From assembly GCA_031296935.1 (NCBI GenBank), contig JAVDPD010000035.1:1-49482 (forward strand): DNA of 49,482 nucleotides. Reading direction: 5' to 3'. The notes beneath the pieces were generated by a model. That model was not told where the DNA came from, searched no databases, and saw only the letters and a program-made list of their open reading frames with translations. A program made the translations under genes and the position numbers. This document shows positions 1-7,775 of this stretch, one piece after another (positions within the stretch are counted from its first letter, which is position 1; each line of letters opens with the position of its first letter). The stretch comes from Cerasicoccus maritimus (GTDB lineage: Bacteria; Verrucomicrobiota; Verrucomicrobiia; Opitutales; Cerasicoccaceae).

Positions 1-2
1 AC

Positions 3-503
3 TGCGAGTGGCTCATGATTGACTCGACTGTCGTGCGCGCCCATCAACACTCGGCCGGGGCGCGCGCAGGACAGGGTGCGCAGGCCTTTGGACGCTCCCG
101 AGGCGGCTTCAGCGGTAAAATACACCTCATGGTAGACGCCCTGGGCTACCCGATGCACTTCATCATCACCGGCGGCGAAAGCGCCGATTGCACCCAAGCG
201 CCCGCCCTGCTTAAGCAATGCGAACAGGCCGTCCAAGCCGTCATTGCAGATAAGGGTTACGACAGCAACACCGTGCGTGAAGGTGTCATGCAACAAGCCA
301 ACGAAGCCGTCATACCCTCAAAGAGCAATCGGAAGGAAACGATTCCGCATGACAAGCTGCTTTATGCCGCTAGACATCTGGTCGAAAACACCATCGGTAA
401 GCTCAAGCACAACCGAAGACTCGCTACACGCTATGACAAAACGGTGTCTTCATTTGCCGCATTTGTGAACCTCGCATGGATCAAGATGTATCTAGTCAAT
501 TGA
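3..503 (+). CDS. IS5-family transposase, C-terminal part (5' truncated by window)
   Basis: The reading frame is open from the first bases of the window (codons from position 3) and ends in TGA at 501-503. It begins with EWLMIDSTVVRAHQHSAGA, which carries the first catalytic Asp of IS5 DDE transposases. The second Asp is in the motif IADKGYDSN. The C-terminal segment ENTIGKLKHNRRLATRYDKT has the conserved Glu and basic residues of the family signature. The N-terminal part lies outside the window. An ATG at position 15 is internal to the conserved domain, so it is not the true start. Whether the transposase is active cannot be told. Confidence 0.85.
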   Translation, partial: CEWLMIDSTVVRAHQHSAGARAGQGAQAFGRSRGGFSGKIHLMVDALGYPMHFIITGGESADCTQAPALLKQCEQAVQAVIADKGYDSNTVREGVMQQANEAVIPSKSNRKETIPHDKLLYAARHLVENTIGKLKHNRRLATRYDKTVSSFAAFVNLAWIKMYLVN

Positions 504-510
504 TTTTGAA

Positions 511-548
511 GAAACTGCCTAACACCTTTTTTTGCAAAAGACGCCTCT
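511..548 (-). repeat. Candidate terminal inverted repeat of the left IS5-type element
   Basis: Read on the minus strand this segment contains AGGCGTCTTTTGC, then a run of A, then GGTGTTAGGCAGT. A clearly related sequence lies on the plus strand at 49409-49440, next to another probable transposase start. It sits directly behind the IS5 transposase stop codon, where the right terminal repeat is expected. About 31 of 40 positions agree with the distant copy by hand alignment, with two small gaps. Confidence 0.55.
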
Positions 549-1043
549 AAAGTCGGCCAACCTAGATGTAAAATGCTTTAATGCCGTGCGGAGTGTTGCC
601 ATGGTGGTAAAAAAAATACCATGTGCTGCACTACAAGTAGCAGGTGCTCCAGCACCAAGGTTAATAGCATTTAGATGCGCTAGGCGCTGAACTTCATCGC
701 TATTTGAAGAACTCGATGGTAAGACAAGTGGCACATGCCGCTCAATAATATCTACTGCTCTTTCGCAGGCGCTGGCTGGCTCCTTCTTCCACTCAGTCAC
801 CTGAGTCGAGTGGATCTGATAGCGCTTTGCGATATCATGCAAAGGCTCCTGCTCACGCAGCGCCTCAAGCGCGACCTTGCTCTTACCCCCCCCAGAAGGC
901 TGAAATGAGAAACGATTTGATCCCCAATCGTTGATTTTACGGACATGGAGCTCGCTCTCACAACGTCCTATTAGTAGATTGCTTGTGTGAGCAAAACAAA
1001 ATACCTTCCAGGACTTCACTTGCTGTGTGGGCGAGCCAAATTG
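549..1043. other. Degenerate spacer between IS remnants, no intact gene
   Basis: About 500 bases between the IS5 end and the first plausible start of the IS4-type transposase. A 227-codon open frame on the minus strand (519-1202) crosses it but looks like a chance opening: only about 36 residues resemble anything, an IS3 OrfA scrap that is listed separately. I see no promoter, tRNA or other RNA here. The left terminal repeat of the IS4-type element should lie in the right part but I could not identify it. Confidence 0.5.
780..887 (-). pseudogene. Scrap of an IS3-family OrfA (helix-turn-helix region)
   Basis: Within a longer non-coding open frame, a stretch of about 36 residues beginning GKSKVALEALREQ and continuing LHDIAKRYQIHSTQVTEWKKE matches the helix-turn-helix part of IS3-family OrfA proteins. 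The similarity stops on both sides: there is no proper N-terminus, no downstream leucine-zipper part and no OrfB. This is a remnant unrelated to the IS3 element further right, whose OrfA has a different sequence. Confidence 0.6.
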
Positions 1044-1764
1044 ATGCCGAACCATCGGCTCCAGAAAGAACTTAACTATCTGCGTGGTAGCGGTGGCGGT
1101 CAACTGCAAAGCCTTTTCGGCGAGGAGATCACGCTTCCGCCGGGTGATGGTTATCGTCGTGTATTTGATCGCAGCACCACGTTTTGGACTTTTCTCAATC
1201 AAGTGCTGCTTGGTGGTTCTTGTCGTGATGCCACGCGTGAGGTGCAGGCCTATCGTGAGTCCGATGGGCAGCGTCCGATCAGCTCGGCAAACTCAGCTTA
1301 CTGCCAAGCGCGGGCGCGTTTGCCGTTATCGTGGATCGAGCAGCAGGGCGGGCGCGTGGCGCAGCAGTTGCAACTCAGCTCACGCTGGGACTGGCGAGGT
1401 CGGCGCGTGCTCTTGGCCGACGCTACGAGTTGCCAGCTGGCTGATACGTCTCTGAACCAAGCCGCCTATCCTCAACCAGGCAGCCAGCAGCCGGGCTGCG
1501 GCCATCCGGTTATGCAGCTTTTGGGCGTCTTTGATCTGGGCAGCGGCGCGTTGCTATCTTGGGAAAAGAGCCCTTGGAACGTGGGCGAAGCCAGTCTGTT
1601 TGAGACCGCCGTCATGCCGCAAGCTGAGGCTGGAGATGTGCAGGTGGGCGATCGCGCCTACGAGTCCTATCGCTGCCATGCCTTGTTGAAGATGCGCGGC
1701 GCAGAGTCAGTCATCCGCCTGCACCAACGTCGCAAATGTCCCCTCCGGGCCAACCAGCGCGAAG

Positions 1765-1768
1765 CCAT
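1765..1768. repeat. Target-site duplication CCAT, left copy
   Basis: The four bases CCAT directly precede the left terminal repeat of the IS3-type element. The same four bases follow its right end at 3063-3066. IS3-family elements usually duplicate 3-5 bp. Confidence 0.8.
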
Positions 1769-1810
1769 TGGCTGGCTCGCCCTTTTGGGCCCACTTGTTA
1801 TGAGAAGATT
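1769..1810 (+). repeat. Left terminal inverted repeat of the IS3-type element
   Basis: About 42 bp matching the right end (3019-3062, opposite strand), with 15 of the first 16 bases identical, then a divergent middle with a 2-base gap, then an identical GAGAAGATT. Confidence 0.85.
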
Positions 1811-1826
1811 CCAGTCGGTTTGTTGT

Positions 1827-2992
1827 TTAGTGGGTTTTTAGTGGGTTGGTTGATTTGCTGAGGTTCTGGCCTAGAGAGGCCGTAGGCCGAACGGAGCCGG
1901 AACCTGCGGATTGTTGTTTGGCAAATGGTGCTGGCGTGAGCAAGCCCAGAGATCGGTGTGGTCTTTCGTGATTATGCAGGTGGCGGTAATCATCGAAGAT
2001 GACGCGTGATTCGCTCAGGGTGTAGATGAGCTCGCGGTTGAGGCATTCGCGGCGGAACTTATCGTTGAAGCTTTCGACGAAGCCGTTCTGCCAGGGGCAC
2101 CCGGGATCGATGTAGATGGTCTTGATTTTATTGTCCTTGAGCCACCCCTGAATGCACTTGGCGATGAACTCCGGCCCGTTGTCCGAGCAGATATACTCAG
2201 GCACCCCGTGTTCGGCGATGGCGTCCTTGAGCAAGGTCAGCACATCCTCGGATTTGATGGCCCGGTCGGAATGGATGCAGTGGCATTCACGCGTGTATTC
2301 GTCGATGAGATTGAACACGCGCAGCTTGCCGCCACGCTGGGTGTAGTCGCTCATAAAGTCCCAGCTCCACACATGGTTGCGACGGACCGCTTCGGTCGGC
2401 AGCCCTGTGGATAAGCCTTGGCGGCGGGTCCGAGGCTTGGGCGGAGGCACTTGCAGATGCTCTTCGCGGCGCACCCGCTGCACTAGCTTCTTGCCGACAT
2501 CCCAGCCTTCGTTGCGCAGCTTCTGCGTGATCTTGCGATAGCCGAAAAACGGATACTTTTGCGACATCTTCACAATCTCAGCTTCCAAGGGTTGTTGCTT
2601 CGGCGGCGGGGGTTTGGCGCGGTAGCGATAGGTCGAGCGATGGATACCCAACTAGCGACAGACTTGTCTCCCGGAGCACTTCAGCGCAGCAATCACCTTG
2701 GCGGCAACGCTACGCTGACGGTCCGGGCTCAGACGTTTTTTTCCAAGGCAATCTCCAGGGCCTTAATCTGCAAAAGCTGATCAGCCACGATCTTCTTGAG
2801 CTGATCCGATTCCTTTTCCAAATCCTTCAAACGCTGGGCCTCCTTTACGCCCATGTTGCCTTATTTTTCTTTCCAGCGATGATAAGTCTGAGTGCTCATG
2901 CCATGCTCTCGGCAGGCCTCTTCGACTTTCATCCCTTCACTGGCGCGAAGGATGCGGATAATCTGTTCAGTACTGCGACGTCCTTTTTTCAT
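1827..2992 (-). pseudogene. IS3-family OrfA/OrfB transposase with two in-frame stop codons
   Basis: OrfA starts at ATG 2992 (MKKGRRSTEQIIRILRASEG) and is a helix-turn-helix protein that should be 87 residues long, ending at 2729. A TAA at 2861-2863 interrupts it after HRWKEK, where homologues have an aromatic residue before GNMGVKEAQRLK. Near the end of OrfA, GAA AAA AAA C forms the usual -1 slippery site into the OrfB frame. That frame then meets a TAG, in CR-stop-LGIHRSTYRY. The rest of OrfB to 1827 is complete, with the integrase triad in SWDFMSD, CSDNGPEF and GFVESFNDKFRRECL. Two independent nonsense codons make the copy non-functional unless supplied in trans. Confidence 0.88.
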
Positions 2993-3018
2993 ATGATTTT
3001 ACGGTGTCTATGACCGAA

Positions 3019-3062
3019 AATCTTCTCGCTAGCAATGGGCCAGTTTAAGGGGGAGCCAGCCA
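3019..3062 (-). repeat. Right terminal inverted repeat of the IS3-type element
   Basis: Partner of the repeat at 1769-1810. It ends in GAGCCAGCCA and is followed at 3063-3066 by the second copy of the target duplication CCAT. Confidence 0.85.
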
Positions 3063-3066
3063 CCAT
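3063..3066. repeat. Target-site duplication CCAT, right copy
   Basis: Identical to 1765-1768. Deleting the element plus one copy restores the IS4 transposase frame exactly. Confidence 0.8.
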
Positions 3067-3368
3067 CACTACGATTAAACGCCCGGCTCAACAAAGCAAC
3101 TACTGCACCCGTGAGGAATGGTTGGCTATGCCCGAGGAGCTCACCCTGCGCTTCGTGCGCGTGAACCTTGCCCGCCCGGGCTTCCGCACCAAGGAACTCA
3201 CCGTGGTGACCACGATGCGCGACGAGCCAGCCGTAGCTATTGCGAGGCTTTACCTGCACCGATGGCAAATCGAGCTTTGTTTTCGCGATATCAAGACCAC
3301 CTTAGGCATGGAGCTTTTACGCGGCAAAAGCTCAGCCATCGTCGAACGCGAAGTTGCGATGCATTTAC

Positions 3369-4381
3369 GCTTCGGCGGGGCTGCTGGCGTGGGTCACCCT
3401 CGGCAAATACGTCCAGCACATGCCACTTTACCGTCAGGAAAAAGCTTCGGCGATGTGGGGCGCGACGATCTCGCGCAAAACGATGGCCGACTGGGTCGAA
3501 ACCGTCGTCGAATGGCTTAAGCCGATCTACCATTACATGCGCGCTGACTTGCTCAGGGGCGGTTACGTGCAGGCCGACGAAACGCCGGTGCGCTACTGCG
3601 ATCCCGATCAGAAGAAAGGCAAAACCGAACAAGGCTGGCTCTGGGCGATCAGTCGCCCGGGAGGCGATGTCGTGTTCGATTGGCGTCTATCGCGCGCTAT
3701 GGCGAGCTGACCAGCCTGCTCGACGGTTATCAGGGTCTGCTGCAATCCGACGCCTATGGGGCCTATGAAAACTTTGCATCGCAAAGTAATACGACTGAGC
3801 AAAACAAGGTGACGCTGCTCGGCTGCATGGCTCATGCTCGCCGCAAGTTTTACGAGGCCCTTAAATCCCATCGTCGTGAAGCCGAGCAGGTCCTTAAGCT
3901 CATCGGCAAGCTCTACGCCTGCGAAGCCGACTACCTCAAAGAAGGACTCGATCCCGATGACCGCCAAGCCCGCCGTGAGGACGAGCAAACCCGCATCCTC
4001 AAGTGGCTCAAGGTGACGATCCGCATCTGCCAGAATCGTTCGTTACCTCAATCTGCCCTGGGCAAGGCATGCGCCTATGCGCTCGGGCAGTGGACCAAGC
4101 TAATCGCCTACCTCGAACACGGCGTCGCCGAAATCGACAACAACCTTCAGGAAAATGCCATACGCCCCTCGGCCCTGGGCAAAAAGAACTTCCTGTTCAT
4201 TGGCCATCCCGACGCCGGGCAACGCTCCGCCATCATCTACTCCATCGCGGTCTCCTGTCAGCGCCATGGCGTAAATCCCTTCGATTACCTCCGGGATGTC
4301 CTGACCCGCCTACCCAATATGACCAACCAGGACGACATCAGCCCACTGGCTCCATCCAAATGGTCGTTACCAACCACGTGA
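3369..4381 (+). pseudogene. IS66-family transposase (TnpC), N-terminally truncated and frameshifted
   Basis: Starts abruptly at ASAGLLAWVTLGKYVQHMPL, an internal region of IS66 TnpC, fused to the end of the IS4 remnant. The first frame runs through ADETPVRYC (first catalytic Asp) to FDWRLSR. At about 3690-3700 the reading continues two frames away, at ARYGELTSLLDGYQGLLQSD (second Asp), and goes on to NNLQENAIRPSALGKKNFLF (catalytic Glu) and a normal-looking C-terminus ending at 4381. So at least one frameshift and the loss of the N-terminal zinc-finger and leucine-zipper part have killed it. The partner genes tnpA and tnpB of IS66 elements are absent. Confidence 0.88.
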
Positions 4382-4410
4382 CCTCACGGCATCAATCATG
4401 GGTAAATGAC

Positions 4411-4443
4411 GTCACGTCATGGATCCATGTGAAGTCACGTCAT
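4411..4443. repeat. Short direct repeats GTCACGTCAT
   Basis: GTCACGTCAT occurs at 4411-4420 and again at 4434-4443, a 23-bp step. With the preceding ATGAC the first copy also forms a near-palindrome (ATGACGTCACGTCAT). The repeats lie between the IS66 remnant and the end of the lyase-like gene and could belong to the IS66 terminus. The remaining 4382-4520 stretch shows no gene and no clear terminator for the minus-strand operon that ends at 4521. Confidence 0.45.
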
Positions 4444-4520
4444 TGCCAAATAGGGTCATACCTGCCCAGCAGCACTCCGCGTCAATAGGGCCGACCGCCG
4501 GACGTTTACGGATTATCTAA

Positions 4521-7500
4521 TCACTTCTTGAAAATCAAACTGTGCTCGCCAGTAGGAAGGGTCAGATGGAGCGTTTTGCGGAAGTTTGTGGGGCCATGCA
4601 GGCCTTTGACTCGACTCCAATTTCCGGGCGCAGTGATGGTTAGTTTGCCGCCGCTTGAGGTGTCGATGTAGAGCCGATTGGTGGTCACCCGAATGCTCGC
4701 GGGCATCTCAGCATCGAGCTGTAGGTTCTTCCAAGCGACTTGGCCAGCGGCACCGAGTGACAGAGTAGTTTCAGTGGCGCGCACCTGAATACAGCCGCTG
4801 GTTCCATGAAATTCAGCTTCACCGAATTTGGAGCGATCAGCATGATCGATCAGGAATATGTAGTCCTCACATGAGTCGAAATTGACGCGAATAATGGTCT
4901 CATCACGATTCTTGGCAAAGCTAGGGGTAGGCTCGCCGGGTAGCGAGGGGAAGAGTGCCAAGAAGTAGGCACCATCGTTCGGACGCTGGAGGTGGAGCAA
5001 GTCTTGGTACTGGGTTTGGTTGCGGTGAATCTGATCATTGCCGCCATAGCGTAGCGTGTAGCGAGGCGTTTTGCTGGGGCTGGCGATGAAGTAGTCCAAG
5101 TTAACGCCGAATTGGCCCTGTGCGGCGTAGTGGTCGCCATCGGGGAGTTTGCGCGCGGGGAGGATTTTTTCTCCACCAGTGTCCGCTTCGGGTGCGTCGG
5201 GAGTGGTGAGGCCCTCAGTGAGGGTCCAGAATTGCCAAGTGGTGGGTTCGCCGCCGGTGGCGGTATCTCGGATGGCGAGGTAGGCTGGTCCCGCTGCATT
5301 GTCTGGCTCATGGATGAACGCGACTTGCCGGTCTATGGTTAAACGGTCGCTCTTGGCAGGCTTGAGCTTTGGGTAAGTCGGCAGATCGGGCGGAAGCCAG
5401 TTGCGGTTGTCGGGCTTGGTGTTGGTGCGTTGAGTGCGAGCGTAGTCGAAGCTGGGGAGGTTGGCAAATTCACTGAAATCAGTGGTGCTGTAGTAGCCAA
5501 AGGGTAGAGATTTGTTGCTACCAGAGTAGTTGCGGGCTAACTGCACGCCTTCACTGAGCAGCTCATGCCGCTCGCGGGTGCCGGTGAGAATGGTGAAGCA
5601 GGTGCTCAGCGGCTTGCCACGGGCATACCACTGCGCGATGTCCGTTACGCTGGGCGTCCAGACATCCAGGTTGTGTTCTGAGCCCACACCGGCGAGGAAA
5701 TTGACAAAGCTTTCCTGAGGTGTGTTAAACCCGGCGCGGAAGATGGCGCCAAGCTGAGGGAACTGCTTGGAGCACCACTCTGGGGCCTGTGAGGGAAGCT
5801 CTTTGTCTAAATAGTAGTAACGAAAGCCGCCGAGACGGTAGTCGCCCAGGTCGGTACTGTAGCCGGTCTCAGCCCATACCCATTGGAGGTTGGCGGATAG
5901 CGCTGGGTCACTTTGTGCGAACATACGGGCGGCAATGCCCATGGTAGCCAGCTTTTCGCTGGAAACTCCGCGTCCATAGTTGGCGGTTACGCGCAGGTTG
6001 TCCCTAGCTGGATCTTGGGGAGTGTATTGCTGGGCAAAGAACGTAATAAGCTGCTTGAGGCGTGGGTCGTTTGTAAAGTCCCGGTAACCGGCGCGCTGGG
6101 ATGCGATGGCGAAGCTGACGATTACCTCTAAGCTGACGTTTCCATAGTGCGAACCTTCGGGAATCCATTCACCGCTTGGACCGACTTCGGTGCTGAGCCA
6201 CTGGTCGAGCCAGTTTGCAGCGTAATTAGCCCATTGCTCGGACATGGGGTGGTCGCGCAATACGCAGGCGGCGACGCCGAGCGTGAGGATATAGGAGCAG
6301 TGCATGTTGGGATTGCCGGAGCCGTAGCCACGCTCGCTGGACCAGCACATCGGGTCGGCCAAGATGTAGGCTAGATACGCCATCTGGGCGCGGATGCGAC
6401 GGCGCTCAGTCTCGTCCAGCCAGGATGAGTCTACTAGCGCGTCATAGAGACCCGCTGTGGCGATGGCCTTGCGCATGACGTCAAACTCGCCCAATAGCTC
6501 GAGTTGTTTTCGTAGCTTATCGATGACTGATTTCGCTTTAGCCTTTGTCGCATCGGTTGGTAAGCTGAGTGCTGCTACTGCCCAATCTGGATGCCGCGGT
6601 TTGACCGCCAGGCGCTTTTCGGCGATCTCAGCTGGGTCGACAAAGAGCAGAGGGTGTTGGGCCGTTTCCTTCCATTCCAGTGTGAGGGCTAGGACATGCT
6701 CCAGCTGTCGTCCAATCTTCGGTTCGCCGCTCGAAATCACCCATTCGCGGACGCCGCGTGTGCAGTGTGCAAGCAGCTCGATATCGCCGTTGGCTGAGTA
6801 GTTGACCGGCATGCCGCATGCCCGCCAGCCGGCCCACATCTTTTCGATCATCGGCAGGCTCCAGTGAGTTTCCCCGTAATAAGTCTGCTCAGCGATGGGT
6901 GTAACCCAATCGCCAGGCATGCGTGAAAAAAGGGCTAGCTCATCACGCTCATTTGCGAAGTCCAAGCGCCAAGGGGCGTTGGGAAACAGCGCTAGCACGC
7001 TGGTTTTGGGGCTTAGCTTGGTGAGATTGTTTTGCAATGCTGATACTGGGAGTTGGCGGTCTTTACGCGCCCATTGGCCATAGCCTTTGGGCAGTCCGAC
7101 ATTTTGCACATTGGGCATCGTAGGCAGTTGGAAGGTCGCAACGGTGTTCGGGGAATCTCCACTACTGGCCATGCGCCAATAGATGGCCGAATCGCCCGCT
7201 ATCAAGGTGGCGGTAAACGAGACGAATGATCCATCATCGAACTGATAGGCTATCCGCACTTTTGCAAAGACTGGGCCGCTACTTTGTATTTTGCTGGACC
7301 AGCTAGAGATGGCTTTGGCGTTTTCCCACTTGCTGCTGGAAGACCAGGCACCATTGCCGAGACGCAGTCCGAGAAGCGGGGGAGGCGGCGTCTTTCCGCC
7401 GCTACCAATTGGAAATTTGGCGCTGATTAGAGCGGTGCTGATCACGGCAGATTCGCCGTTTACTTTGATGGATAGATCGGTGGAGGTATCATCTTGGCTC

Positions 7501-7760
7501 GACTTGAGGGCATAGGTCTGAGTTTCATAGCGAGCCAAAGGTTCGGAGATGAAGTAGATGGAGTTTCCCTGCTGTTGGTGGGCAATCGCACCGAATGCTC
7601 CATGCACCTGAAATTTCTCCGGTGTGTCTACAGGCACGGTGAAGGAGACCAATTCGGGTCCGTAGGCTCGCCCCAGTAATTCCTCAATTTCGAAATTGGC
7701 GCGGCCAATGAGCGCAAGCGTGCATTGTAGTAGTAGTATGCAAATTGCAGGTCGGCGCAT
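4521..7760 (-). CDS. Large secreted heparinase II/III-like protein (putative polysaccharide lyase)
   Basis: 1079 residues starting at ATG 7760 with a signal peptide (MRRPAICILLLQCTLALIGRA, cleavage probably after the last Ala). The N-terminal ~340 residues look beta-rich. The middle (about 390-690) is helical with many Trp and aromatic residues, as in the alpha/alpha toroid of chondroitin AC/alginate/heparinase lyases. A region near residue 690 (GVGSEHNLDVWTPS, then GKPLSTCF) resembles the His-containing start of the heparinase II/III beta-sandwich. No catalytic set was verified. It starts 15 bp after the exosortase stop and is the last gene of the minus-strand run. In EPS loci such enzymes usually trim or remodel the exported polymer; periplasmic or surface location is inferred. 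A non-lyase glycan-binding role is possible. Confidence 0.6.
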   Translation of the reverse strand: MRRPAICILLLQCTLALIGRANFEIEELLGRAYGPELVSFTVPVDTPEKFQVHGAFGAIAHQQQGNSIYFISEPLARYETQTYALKSSQDDTSTDLSIKVNGESAVISTALISAKFPIGSGGKTPPPPLLGLRLGNGAWSSSSKWENAKAISSWSSKIQSSGPVFAKVRIAYQFDDGSFVSFTATLIAGDSAIYWRMASSGDSPNTVATFQLPTMPNVQNVGLPKGYGQWARKDRQLPVSALQNNLTKLSPKTSVLALFPNAPWRLDFANERDELALFSRMPGDWVTPIAEQTYYGETHWSLPMIEKMWAGWRACGMPVNYSANGDIELLAHCTRGVREWVISSGEPKIGRQLEHVLALTLEWKETAQHPLLFVDPAEIAEKRLAVKPRHPDWAVAALSLPTDATKAKAKSVIDKLRKQLELLGEFDVMRKAIATAGLYDALVDSSWLDETERRRIRAQMAYLAYILADPMCWSSERGYGSGNPNMHCSYILTLGVAACVLRDHPMSEQWANYAANWLDQWLSTEVGPSGEWIPEGSHYGNVSLEVIVSFAIASQRAGYRDFTNDPRLKQLITFFAQQYTPQDPARDNLRVTANYGRGVSSEKLATMGIAARMFAQSDPALSANLQWVWAETGYSTDLGDYRLGGFRYYYLDKELPSQAPEWCSKQFPQLGAIFRAGFNTPQESFVNFLAGVGSEHNLDVWTPSVTDIAQWYARGKPLSTCFTILTGTRERHELLSEGVQLARNYSGSNKSLPFGYYSTTDFSEFANLPSFDYARTQRTNTKPDNRNWLPPDLPTYPKLKPAKSDRLTIDRQVAFIHEPDNAAGPAYLAIRDTATGGEPTTWQFWTLTEGLTTPDAPEADTGGEKILPARKLPDGDHYAAQGQFGVNLDYFIASPSKTPRYTLRYGGNDQIHRNQTQYQDLLHLQRPNDGAYFLALFPSLPGEPTPSFAKNRDETIIRVNFDSCEDYIFLIDHADRSKFGEAEFHGTSGCIQVRATETTLSLGAAGQVAWKNLQLDAEMPASIRVTTNRLYIDTSSGGKLTITAPGNWSRVKGLHGPTNFRKTLHLTLPTGEHSLIFKK

Positions 7761-7775
7761 GATGTTGCTGGCAGT

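Larger units (their letters stand above)
1..548 (+). mobile_element. IS5-family element, 3' part only (cut by window edge)
   Basis: The right-hand part of an IS5-type insertion sequence: the C-terminal portion of its DDE transposase followed by a candidate right terminal inverted repeat at about 511-548. The left end lies outside the window, so length and completeness cannot be judged. A TA dinucleotide follows the repeat (positions 548-549), which would fit the TA-centred targets of some IS5 subgroups. The end was placed by similarity to an inverted copy of the same repeat near position 49410. Confidence 0.65.
1769..3062 (-). mobile_element. Complete IS3-family insertion sequence (1294 bp) inside the IS4-type transposase
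   Basis: Both ends can be read: the left end starts TGGCTGGCTCGCCCTT and the right end, read on the other strand, starts TGGCTGGCTCCCCCTT. The two terminal repeats stay similar for about 42 bp, ending in GAGAAGATT in both. The element is bounded by TG...CA and flanked by the 4-bp duplication CCAT. It carries OrfA and OrfB on the minus strand with an A7 slippery run, as usual in the family, but both frames contain stop codons, so this copy should be unable to make its own transposase. Intact ends plus a perfect target duplication suggest insertion was fairly recent relative to the surrounding remnants. Confidence 0.9.
1044..3370 (+). pseudogene. IS4-family transposase, split by an IS3-type element and truncated at its 3' end
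   Basis: The 5' part runs from ATG 1044 to 1768 and the 3' part from 3067 to about 3370. Removing 1769-3062 plus one copy of the 4-bp duplication CCAT joins the two parts in one frame, giving ANQREAI followed by TTIKRPAQQ. The reconstructed protein has the IS4-type catalytic parts: an Asp in LLADATSCQLADT, an Asp in VQVGDRAYESY, and a perfect Y-(2)-R-(3)-E-(6)-K signature in LYLHRWQIELCFRDIK. After LLRGKSSAIVEREVAMH the sequence runs into an IS66 transposase, so the last part of the IS4 protein is also missing. The gene is therefore broken twice. An earlier start at 987 is in the same frame but unlikely. Confidence 0.85.

Noticed and set aside
519..1202. 227-codon minus-strand open frame
   Set aside because: Only ~36 residues resemble an IS3 OrfA; the rest shows no protein-like pattern and overlaps the IS4-type transposase. 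Reported only as a remnant.
2655..2992. Stop-codon recoding in the IS3-type element
   Set aside because: One stop is TAA, the other TAG, and the neighbouring genes use normal stops; ordinary nonsense mutations explain it.
3118..3768. 216-codon plus-strand open frame through the IS4/IS66 area
   Set aside because: Arg-rich shadow frame of the two transposase remnants; no domain features.
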